From Candidatus Thorarchaeota archaeon (GTDB taxonomy: Archaea; Asgardarchaeota; Thorarchaeia; Thorarchaeales; Thorarchaeaceae), in assembly GCA_016840965.1 (NCBI GenBank), contig JAEORI010000048.1, positions 1 to 6,687 on the forward strand: a stretch of DNA of 6,687 nt, given 5' to 3'. A program made the translations under genes and the position numbers. The notes beneath the pieces were generated by a model that had not been told where the DNA came from, did not search any database, and was given only the letters and a program-made list of their open reading frames with translations. Of this stretch, positions 1 through 4,395 are shown in pieces. Position 1 is the stretch's first letter, and each line of letters begins with the position of its first letter.

Positions 1-754
1 CCGATGGATTGCCATTGTATCCAAAGAGTGCTTTTGCCATTCCGCCTATCAAACCATTCTCATGAAAGAGTGGGTATCCACCATCAGGAAGAAGTGGAGG
101 ATTGATGTTCCATACCTCAAGGGGTCCGATAAGGAGTATGCCAGCCTCCTGTAATTCATGAATGCCATATGCAATCATCCCTGCAGCAAATAGGATTAGA
201 AAGATGGATGTCCATTTGAAGAGTACCTTCATACTGATTCTAAGAGAACCCTTGTAGAGACCTATGCCTAGGATTATTGCAAGTGATAATCCAAGGGCGA
301 TTCCAATGTAGCTCTGAATGCCTTCTTGGATGACCAGTGCCATGCTAAACAGTGAAAGTTCTACTCCTTCTCTCATGACCAGAGAGAAACTGAGAAGCGC
401 TAGACCAATTCCGCTCTGTTTAACAACAGACATTTCCATTGACTCTTCAATTTCCTGTGTGACCCTAGCGCCCGCGTTCCACATCCACACAATCATTGTA
501 GTCAGTAGAACAGCTGCAAGTAGAACTATAGAACCCTCGAAGACATTCAATAGTGGTCCTTCAAAGATACCCCAGAGAAGTCCAACAACAATAGCTACGC
601 CAAAACTAGAAATTATAGCGACTATTGTCCCTGAAATCACGTATTTTCTAAGATCTGTTTGGTTAGTCTTCCTCAGATAAGAGAGCATGATTGCGATAAT
701 CAGAGCTGCTTCTATGCCTTCCCTTAGTGATATGATAGTCGGAGAAATGATCAT
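1..754 (-). CDS. FTR1/EfeU-family iron permease (3' end cut by window edge)
   Basis: The reverse strand reads open from the ATG at 754 to the window edge (251 codons, no stop), giving a very hydrophobic protein. Two RExxE motifs are diagnostic of the FTR1 high-affinity iron permease family: REGIE at residues 11-15 in the first helix and REGVE at 128-132 in a central helix. In this family their acidic residues bind iron during transport across the cytoplasmic membrane. A late helix ends in GIHELQEAG (197-205), also typical of the family. I count about six membrane segments. Relatives are usually somewhat longer, so I expect only a short C-terminal piece to be missing. The start is well fixed: an in-frame TGA lies three codons upstream of the ATG and no Shine-Dalgarno is visible, so the mRNA may be leaderless. 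No EfeO, EfeB or multicopper oxidase partner lies on the visible side. A 20-bp palindrome just upstream suggests metal-dependent control. Family call is secure; the physiological substrate (Fe2+ or Fe3+) is inferred. Confidence 0.93.
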   Translation of the reverse strand, partial: MIISPTIISLREGIEAALIIAIMLSYLRKTNQTDLRKYVISGTIVAIISSFGVAIVVGLLWGIFEGPLLNVFEGSIVLLAAVLLTTMIVWMWNAGARVTQEIEESMEMSVVKQSGIGLALLSFSLVMREGVELSLFSMALVIQEGIQSYIGIALGLSLAIILGIGLYKGSLRISMKVLFKWTSIFLILFAAGMIAYGIHELQEAGILLIGPLEVWNINPPLLPDGGYPLFHENGLIGGMAKALFGYNGNPS

Positions 755-771
755 ATTTGGTCAAGAGGATT

Positions 772-791
772 TTATTAACAATTGTTAATAA
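772..791. promoter_or_regulatory. Perfect 20-bp palindrome, candidate operator of the iron permease
   Basis: TTATTAACAATTGTTAATAA reads identically on both strands with no mismatch. It lies 18-37 bp upstream of the iron permease ATG at 754. If that transcript is leaderless or nearly so, the TATA element should be at about 778-784, inside the palindrome, so a bound dimer would block TBP. Two-fold sites of this size are typical of DtxR/MntR/Fur-class metalloregulators, but the sequence does not match a consensus I can name. The regulator's identity is therefore inference from the neighbouring gene. Confidence 0.6.
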
Positions 792-988
792 TATTACTAT
801 ACGACCACATTGGTTTGTTACATCACTTATCTTTGTAATCAAGTTGTTTGGTCTTCAGAGTGGAAAAATAAAATTCTCACAAAGCGGATTCTTATTCAGT
901 TAGCAGATTTTCGGGCATGTTCTCAAATAATTCATTACCAGTTTATTCATATCACTCAGTAATAGACTAGGAGAATAGGAGTTACAAC
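792..988. other. Intergenic region between divergent iron permease and small membrane protein
   Basis: No ORF of coding character is seen here. Two AT-rich blocks could be TATA elements for the rightward gene: one at 864-873 (A-rich, followed by AATTCTC) and one at 942-950 (TTTATTCAT). The latter would give a transcript start near 970 and a leader of about 20 nt carrying the AGGAG ribosome-binding site at 977-981. Neither is certain. Confidence 0.3.
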
Positions 989-1198
989 ATGAGTACTGAA
1001 TGGGGTCTGCTTCCACTCGGAATTGAAGAGTCAGATCTAGTCATGCTGCTCTTTGCTTTGTTTATCCTATCTATTCTTGTGATTGCTATGTTCATTGTTT
1101 TTCCATGGTACTTTGCTGTTCTTGGTACAATTTTCATTATTTTGGGCATTCTTTATGGCGTTAAGGAATTAAAAAAACAACAAGACTCTAACGAATAA
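989..1198 (+). CDS. Small two-helix membrane protein, function unknown
   Basis: A 69-residue protein that I do not recognise. Residues about 17-37 (VMLLFALFILSILVIAMFIVF) and 39-57 form two strongly hydrophobic segments joined by a tight PWY turn, so it is probably a helical hairpin in the membrane. The tail is short, charged and lysine-rich (KELKKQQDSNE). By the positive-inside rule the C-terminus is probably cytoplasmic, and so is the acidic N-terminus (EES at 13-15). The ATG is the only plausible start: AGGAG at 977-981 sits 7 nt ahead and an in-frame TAG lies at 968-970. The gene is monocistronic, faces away from the iron permease and converges on the HAAS membrane protein gene. The clean ribosome-binding site and codon use make it likely to be a real gene despite its size. 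No function can be assigned. Confidence 0.72.
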   Translation: MSTEWGLLPLGIEESDLVMLLFALFILSILVIAMFIVFPWYFAVLGTIFIILGILYGVKELKKQQDSNE

Positions 1199-1233
1199 AA
1201 AAAAAGAAAGTTGTGAGGGAATTGCACCCTCAC
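1197..1233 (-). terminator. Hairpin plus T-run terminator for the padR-HAAS unit
   Basis: A 7-bp perfect stem, GTGAGGG (1213-1219) with CCCTCAC (1227-1233), encloses a 7-nt loop. Read on the minus strand, the hairpin is followed by TTTC and then nine T residues (complement of the A-run 1197-1205). It lies just past the HAAS gene stop, between two convergent genes. Archaeal termination depends mainly on the T-run; the stem may help or may define the mRNA end. Confidence 0.6.
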
Positions 1234-1244
1234 TAGTTCATAGT

Positions 1245-2363
1245 CTATTGAGATTCAGAAGATTCTCTATAACCATCGTGGTAGGTTGTGCCAGCTTCGA
1301 CTGTATCCTGATCTCCAAGGAACCTCTTCCAGAGAGGTCTCCTAAATCGACGTCTCTCGCCCCAGTTTCCTTGCCACCAGATTCCTCTTCCAGCACGAAC
1401 GTGCATGGTAATCTTCATGGTGGAAACGATGATTCTCCAAATCGATATGGCGACTGTCACAAACATGACGAATGCCCATATCCAGTCAAAGGGTACGAAT
1501 GGAATATCATAGCCCTGGAAGAAGGCAACCAGATTGAAAGTCGTCCACGATCCGTTGTTGTATACATAGACGTACTGAAGTGGCCAGCCTACTCTGATGA
1601 GGACTGTTGCTATGGCAATCCATGCTGCGCTGAGAGTGCCTTCAACAGCCAGATTGAAGTTGTTCTCGCCACCGATGTAGAAGAGTGCTCCTCTAATAGC
1701 TCCAAGGAGTAGAAACACAACCACATAGAGTGCGACTGCCCTGAAAGCTTCGGTGTAGAGGGGGACAATAACCGGTAGTATCAAGACAACTGCCCAAATG
1801 ATACCAAAGATTAAATCGCCAGCAGCATCCCAGCGACCCTTTGGTTTGAAGCCTTCAACACCAATCCCGAATAGACTTTCTAGTGTAGTCTTTTCAGTTA
1901 AGGGCTTATTACGGTCTAATAGAGATATTACTCCAATGATGACCACTATGATGCCAACGTTGAGGATTATCATTATTGGAATACTAAATGGCCAATTCTG
2001 GATACCAACTCCAAACACCTCAGTGAATGATGCTCCAATCAAGTAGACCCCGACAATGAATGCAAGTGCTACTCCAACTAACACGATTATCATTCGGCTC
2101 ATTGGGGCAACATACTCAGCTGGGACAGGCCCAACCTTCTTCCCTGAGCCAGCATATTCGTGAGCAACATTCTTGGGATCTCCCATTCTTTCAATAGCCA
2201 TCATTGCGGAGCCTGCAGTCATTCTGCCTTCGCCAATTCGCTCAGCCTCCTCAATCAAGTGAGTCCTGAGTTCAACGATGGCATCCTCGCTGTCTAGGGG
2301 AAGATATACTCTAACACGTTCAAGATATTGATCGATAAGTTCCAATGGATCACTACTACTCAT
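1245..2363 (-). CDS. HAAS/DUF1700-like multi-pass membrane protein, PadR partner
   Basis: A 372-residue protein. The N-terminal 75 or so residues are soluble and helical (LIDQYLERVRVYLP, then VELRTHLIEEAERI, then AMMAIERMGDPKNVAHEY). The pattern of two helices and a GDP-containing turn is that of the HAAS/DUF1700-type domain, which in bacteria is commonly encoded beside PadR regulators. Six membrane segments follow at about 91-113, 126-149, 183-203, 207-230, 238-258 and 293-314. A basic, Trp/Arg-rich cytoplasmic tail (RRRFRRPLWKRF at 337-348) and an acidic/polar end complete it. Its ATG is 2 nt beyond the padR stop, and its ribosome-binding site GGAGGT (2373-2378) lies inside the padR 3' end, so the two are co-transcribed and probably translationally linked. 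In such pairs the membrane protein is thought to sense envelope state or to act as the PadR-controlled effector; neither role is proven here. The family call rests on the N-terminal pattern and gene context, with no catalytic motif seen. Confidence 0.8.
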   Translation of the reverse strand: MSSSDPLELIDQYLERVRVYLPLDSEDAIVELRTHLIEEAERIGEGRMTAGSAMMAIERMGDPKNVAHEYAGSGKKVGPVPAEYVAPMSRMIIVLVGVALAFIVGVYLIGASFTEVFGVGIQNWPFSIPIMIILNVGIIVVIIGVISLLDRNKPLTEKTTLESLFGIGVEGFKPKGRWDAAGDLIFGIIWAVVLILPVIVPLYTEAFRAVALYVVVFLLLGAIRGALFYIGGENNFNLAVEGTLSAAWIAIATVLIRVGWPLQYVYVYNNGSWTTFNLVAFFQGYDIPFVPFDWIWAFVMFVTVAISIWRIIVSTMKITMHVRAGRGIWWQGNWGERRRFRRPLWKRFLGDQDTVEAGTTYHDGYRESSESQ

Positions 2364-2365
2364 TA

Positions 2366-2728
2366 TTATTTGACCTCCGTTAGGACTTCGCGCATCTCAC
2401 GCGAGAGAATGGACCAGGTTTGCGTCATTGCTCCCATAGCCATCAGACCCTCATCTGTTACTGTGTAGTACTTCTTGGGTTTGGTTGGGTCTTCATAGTC
2501 CCATTCGGATCTAAGGAGCTCGCGCTTCTCTAGTCGCCTCAGCAAAGGATAGACTGTGCCCTGTTCAAGAGCCAAGAAAGACATTTTCTCATCGAGCAGC
2601 TTAACTGCCTCATATCCGTAGGCTTTCTTCTTACTAAGAAGAGCAAGTATAGCTAGCGTCACCGCGCCTCGCTTTACTTCTTTAGACCAGCGGTCCAATT
2701 CTTCCTGCGTCTTTTTTGACATTGACAC
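2366..2728 (-). CDS. PadR-family winged-helix transcriptional regulator
   Basis: A 120-residue DNA-binding repressor. The winged helix-turn-helix spans about 20-95. AVTLAILALL (22-31) is followed by the PadR signature AYGYEAVKLL (36-45), the recognition helix region QGTVYPLLRRLEKREL (56-71), and the wing KKYYTVTDEG (85-94). A short C-terminal helix (96-118) would provide dimerisation, as in the short (PadR-s2) class. The start is GTG at 2728: an in-frame TAA touches it upstream and GAGGT (2736-2740) is 7 nt away. An ATG two codons in (2722) is 13 nt from that site, so it is less likely. The gene leads a two-gene unit with the HAAS membrane protein and is divergent from dut. PadR proteins usually autoregulate, and inverted repeats in its own leader (2761-2804) fit that. 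The ligand is unknown. Confidence 0.93.
   Translation of the reverse strand: MSMSKKTQEELDRWSKEVKRGAVTLAILALLSKKKAYGYEAVKLLDEKMSFLALEQGTVYPLLRRLEKRELLRSEWDYEDPTKPKKYYTVTDEGLMAMGAMTQTWSILSREMREVLTEVK
2373..2378 (-). promoter_or_regulatory. Ribosome-binding site of HAAS gene inside padR
   Basis: On the minus strand GGAGGT lies 9 nt before the ATG at 2363, within the last codons of padR. This supports that start and tight coupling of the two genes. Confidence 0.7.
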
Positions 2729-2735
2729 TTAGTTT

Positions 2736-2740
2736 ACCTC
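2736..2740 (-). promoter_or_regulatory. Ribosome-binding site deciding the padR GTG start
   Basis: On the minus strand GAGGT precedes GTG at 2728 by 7 nt and ATG at 2722 by 13 nt. The spacing favours the GTG. Confidence 0.6.
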
Positions 2741-2760
2741 TTTGTTATTATTGTTCTCAT

Positions 2761-2783
2761 GTGCATTGTGTGTAACAATGTAC
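2761..2783. promoter_or_regulatory. Inverted repeat in padR leader, candidate PadR operator
   Basis: CATTGT (2764-2769) and ACAATG (2775-2780) form a perfect 6-bp inverted repeat around the 5-nt centre GTGTA. Allowing one mismatched pair, the arms extend to 9 positions (2761-2783). A second, smaller inverted repeat (CATAG-TG-CTATG, 2793-2804) lies next to the predicted transcript start. Known PadR operators are two-fold symmetric with ATGT/ACAT-like half-sites, and these sites sit between the TATA box and the gene where a repressor would block polymerase. Binding is inferred. Confidence 0.45.
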
Positions 2784-2813
2784 TGTGCAACACATAGTGC
2801 TATGCATAATTTG

Positions 2814-2821
2814 TATATAAA
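2814..2821 (-). promoter_or_regulatory. TATA box for padR-HAAS transcription
   Basis: The minus strand reads TTTATATA, a near-ideal archaeal TATA element. It predicts initiation about 25 nt downstream, near 2792, giving an untranslated leader of about 60 nt that contains the inverted repeats. Confidence 0.55.
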
Positions 2822-2851
2822 TGTTATCAACTAGGCTATATTATCACGCAC

Positions 2852-2860
2852 ATGTATATC
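2852..2860 (+). promoter_or_regulatory. Probable TATA box for dut
   Basis: ATGTATATC lies about 40 bp ahead of the dut start. It predicts initiation near 2883, just ahead of the GAGG ribosome-binding site. AT-rich sequence at 2834-2844 is an alternative. Confidence 0.4.
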
Positions 2861-2884
2861 TGAATAAGTGGCTTGTTAGAATCA

Positions 2885-2888
2885 GAGG
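2885..2888 (+). promoter_or_regulatory. Ribosome-binding site supporting the TTG start of dut
   Basis: GAGG is 8 nt from the TTG at 2897 and 14 nt from the next candidate, GTG at 2903. An in-frame TGA at 2891-2893 rules out any start further upstream. Confidence 0.5.
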
Positions 2889-2896
2889 CCTGAACA

Positions 2897-3331
2897 TTGA
2901 CTGTGACTATTAGGGTCAAACGACTCTCTCCTCATGCAAAGATACCAAAGGCTGCAAGAAAGGGAGATGTAGCTTTCGATCTCTATTCTACAATAGACTA
3001 TGAACTCAGACCAGGAGAACGATTTGCAGTACCAACAGGGATTGCGGTCGAGATACCGCTCGGATATGAGGGGCAAGTACGACCCAGGAGCGGGCTTGCT
3101 TTGAAAGAGGGCATCACGGTTCTCAATACCCCAGGGACAATAGACAGTGGGTACCGTGGTGAGGTGAAGACCATCATGATTAATCTCAATGGGGAGTCAT
3201 TTAAGATTACAAAGGGGATGCGCATCAGTCAGCTAGCCATTCGCCCGGTCCCTGATGTAGAGTTCATCGAGGTGGATGAGCTTTCGGATACTGAGAGAGG
3301 AGAAGGGGGTTTCGGGAGTACTGGTAAGTAG
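2897..3331 (+). CDS. dut: dUTP diphosphatase (trimeric dUTPase family)
   Basis: Hydrolyses dUTP to dUMP and pyrophosphate in the cytoplasm, keeping uracil out of DNA and supplying dUMP for thymidylate synthesis. All five motifs of the homotrimeric family are present in order over 144 residues, the usual length. Motif I is GDVAFDLYS (23-31), with the metal-linked Asp28. Motif II is RPRSGLAL (62-69). Motif III is NTPGTIDSGYRGE (77-89), with the catalytic-water Asp83 and the uracil-stacking Tyr86. Motif IV is KGMRISQLAI (106-115). Motif V is the glycine-rich P-loop-like tail RGEGGFGSTGK (134-144), which closes over the substrate. The product ends right after motif V, as in minimal dUTPases. No ATG is available: the start is TTG (2897) or, less likely, GTG (2903). 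The gene is divergent from padR and looks monocistronic. dCTP deaminase is the main relative to exclude, and the intact RGxGGFGSTG tail argues for dUTPase. Confidence 0.96.
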   Translation: MTVTIRVKRLSPHAKIPKAARKGDVAFDLYSTIDYELRPGERFAVPTGIAVEIPLGYEGQVRPRSGLALKEGITVLNTPGTIDSGYRGEVKTIMINLNGESFKITKGMRISQLAIRPVPDVEFIEVDELSDTERGEGGFGSTGK

Positions 3332-3332
3332 A

Positions 3333-3388
3333 ATCAATGCTTGATCGAAACTGGTTCTGGTTTATTCCATGAACAAGCTTATCTTGTT
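3333..3388 (+). terminator. Weak 3' region of dut with two short hairpins
   Basis: Two small inverted repeats follow the dut stop: ATCAA-TGC-TTGAT (3333-3345) and AACAAG-CTTAT-CTTGTT (3372-3388). Only interrupted T-rich stretches are nearby (for example around 3354-3366), so termination here is plausible but not well supported. Confidence 0.25.
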
Positions 3389-3467
3389 AGGAAATAAGTA
3401 AGCGTCCTGTATCACAAGGGAGTTTGTCTTACAGTCGATTCTAACAATGCGGATTCTGAGAGTCGAG

Positions 3468-3476
3468 AAATTATAG
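3468..3476 (+). promoter_or_regulatory. Possible TATA box for the 88-residue membrane protein gene
   Basis: AAATTATAG is centred about 27 bp before the GTG at 3499, the spacing expected for a leaderless or short-leader archaeal transcript. Confidence 0.35.
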
Positions 3477-3498
3477 AAGCATTTGGGGTCAAAAACCA

Positions 3499-3765
3499 GT
3501 GTCAGTAAGGTCGAATTATCCAGAGTTCAGTCTGGATGATGTATATACTGGAGAACCCAAGGAGAAGACTTCTGGTTGGAAATTATGCGCTGGGGTAATG
3601 GTAGTTACTATTGTTCTCATTGTCATCTTTGTATCGCTTCCAGAAGACATGCAATCAATTGTAGGATTAGGCGTCCAAATTGTATATGGCTCTGTTACAG
3701 TATTCATATTATTGTACGTGTTCTACTCAGCTAGTCGCAAGAAGTCAGTGATTGCTGAATCATGA
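3499..3765 (+). CDS. Small two-helix membrane protein, first of tandem pair
   Basis: An 88-residue protein of unrecognised family. A soluble N-terminal segment of about 26 residues (acidic/aromatic, then EPKEKTSG) precedes two hydrophobic segments at about 27-47 (WKLCAGVMVV onward) and 53-77 (SIVGLGVQIV onward). A short polar loop (PEDMQ) links them. The tail is basic (SRKKS at 79-83), so N- and C-termini are probably both cytoplasmic. GTG at 3499 is the only start in the open frame; GGGGT at 3485-3489 (9 nt away) is a modest ribosome-binding site. The next gene begins 6 nt after its stop if the upstream ATG is used, which suggests co-transcription. The strongly hydrophobic, codon-regular reading frame supports a real gene. 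No function can be assigned. Confidence 0.65.
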   Translation: MSVRSNYPEFSLDDVYTGEPKEKTSGWKLCAGVMVVTIVLIVIFVSLPEDMQSIVGLGVQIVYGSVTVFILLYVFYSASRKKSVIAES

Positions 3766-3771
3766 GGGAGA

Positions 3772-4134
3772 ATGGAAATATCGATTCATTGGTCTTTTTG
3801 GAAGCAATGGAAGATAATCCCACCTTTTAATTGGTTTTACGAGAACATACCTACAATGTCACTCAACAATGTTTCTCGTGAACGTGGTTATGTTGATTAT
3901 AATACTACATTCATCGGGATTGCTGCATGTGTGATAGTGTTTATTGTAATATTTGTGATTCTTAATCTGAGGTTTCTTTCGTATATTAATGGTCCAGCGG
4001 AGTATACACCAGTTACTGAGATTGAATTTCGCTTTGTAGAAGCGTCAGTGTTTCTGGTCCCTTTGGTAATCCTAGTTGTGATAATTGGATGGTTTTATTC
4101 TCGTCGAAACCGTTCGACACTTGAGGGTGTATAG
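3772..4134 (+). CDS. Small two-helix membrane protein, second of tandem pair (start uncertain)
   Basis: Up to 120 residues, family not recognised. Two hydrophobic segments, at about 46-66 (TFIGIAACVI onward) and 91-109 (ASVFLVPLVI onward), flank a polar loop of about 24 residues (INGPAEYTPVTEIEFRF). A basic tail follows (SRRNRS at 110-115). The layout matches the preceding gene and both first helices contain an IVIFV stretch, so the two may be distant paralogues. The start is doubtful. ATG 3772 follows the previous stop by 6 nt, but GGGAG (3766-3770) is only 1 nt from it. ATG 3856 (Met29, giving 92 residues) starts a MSLNN... N-terminus and lies about 28 bp after a TATA-like CTTTTAAT (3824-3831), as for a leaderless mRNA. 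The first 28 residues are Trp/Phe-rich and could be translated promoter. I report the longer form but lean slightly to the shorter. Confidence 0.6.
   Translation: MEISIHWSFWKQWKIIPPFNWFYENIPTMSLNNVSRERGYVDYNTTFIGIAACVIVFIVIFVILNLRFLSYINGPAEYTPVTEIEFRFVEASVFLVPLVILVVIIGWFYSRRNRSTLEGV
3824..3831 (+). promoter_or_regulatory. Possible internal TATA box for a leaderless start at 3856
   Basis: CTTTTAAT, preceded by CCCAC, lies about 28 bp before ATG 3856. If it is used, it would give an mRNA beginning at or near that codon. This makes the shorter reading of the second small membrane protein attractive. Confidence 0.35.
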
Positions 4135-4147
4135 ACTCGGTCGCAAC

Positions 4148-4156
4148 GTTTTTAAT
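4148..4156 (+). promoter_or_regulatory. TATA box for tRNA-Val
   Basis: GTTTTTAAT is centred about 31 bp before the first base of the mature tRNA, predicting initiation a few nucleotides upstream of it. This is the standard archaeal tRNA promoter arrangement. Confidence 0.55.
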
Positions 4157-4182
4157 CGACAGCTGGGGACAAAGACCTCACT

Positions 4183-4260
4183 GGGCCGGTGGTCTAGCCC
4201 GGCTATGATACCGCATTGACAGTGCGGTGGTCACGTGTTCAAATCACGTCCGGCCCACCA
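4183..4260 (+). tRNA. tRNA-Val (anticodon GAC), CCA encoded
   Basis: A complete cloverleaf can be folded by eye. The acceptor stem is GGGCCGG (4183-4189) with CCGGCCC (4250-4256), all seven pairs Watson-Crick. The D arm runs 4192-4209 with GG at 4201-4202 in the loop. The anticodon stem is CCGCA (4211-4215) with TGCGG (4223-4227), and the loop TTGACAG puts GAC at 4218-4220, decoding valine GUC and GUU. The variable loop is 5 nt. The T arm is ACGTG-TTCAAAT-CACGT (4233-4249). The discriminator is A4257, as usual for archaeal tRNA-Val, and CCA is genome-encoded (4258-4260). There is no intron. It stands alone 48 bp after the small membrane gene with its own promoter, and a T-rich tail follows. 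Confidence 0.97.
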
Positions 4261-4261
4261 C

Positions 4262-4278
4262 TTCTTCTATTTCTATTT
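4262..4278 (+). terminator. T-rich tail after tRNA-Val
   Basis: TTCTTCTATTTCTATTT directly follows the encoded CCA. Such T-clusters terminate archaeal RNA polymerase without needing a hairpin. Confidence 0.5.
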
Positions 4279-4383
4279 CGTGAGCTGAATGAAATTTAGA
4301 GTAGCTAATACGTAATATGGACCGCAAATTCCTGTGATAGTGAAAACCTAAAAGAAAGAGTGTGCAGTCAGAATCAGTTGTTT

Positions 4384-4389
4384 GGAGGT
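4384..4389 (+). promoter_or_regulatory. Ribosome-binding site fixing the start of the TPR protein
   Basis: GGAGGT is 6 nt before ATG 4396. The open frame extends upstream to a GTG at 4360, but that codon has no ribosome-binding site and the Shine-Dalgarno would lie inside the gene. The ATG is therefore preferred. Confidence 0.75.
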
Positions 4390-4395
4390 GAAGTC

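Noticed and set aside
318..680. 120-codon open frame on the plus strand
   Set aside because: It is antisense to the iron permease, which has both RExxE motifs. Its own translation is Ser/Thr/Pro-rich with no recognisable domain.
1248..1712. 154-codon open frame on the plus strand
   Set aside because: It is a shadow of the HAAS membrane protein gene. The Cys/Ser-rich translation has no domain, no ribosome-binding site is seen, and the opposite strand is clearly coding.
1798..2046. 82-codon open frame on the plus strand
   Set aside because: It is antisense to the membrane segments of the HAAS protein, with no protein-like features of its own.
2882..3225. Minus-strand open frames across dut
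   Set aside because: They are antisense to a dUTPase with all five motifs intact and have low-complexity translations.
4183..4260. tRNA-Val as an attachment site for an integrated element
   Set aside because: No integrase gene and no second copy of the tRNA 3' end occur in the window. The flanking genes do not look mobile.
4360..4395. GTG start extending the TPR protein by 12 residues
   Set aside because: No ribosome-binding site precedes it, while GGAGGT stands 6 nt ahead of the ATG at 4396. The extra residues encode that Shine-Dalgarno.
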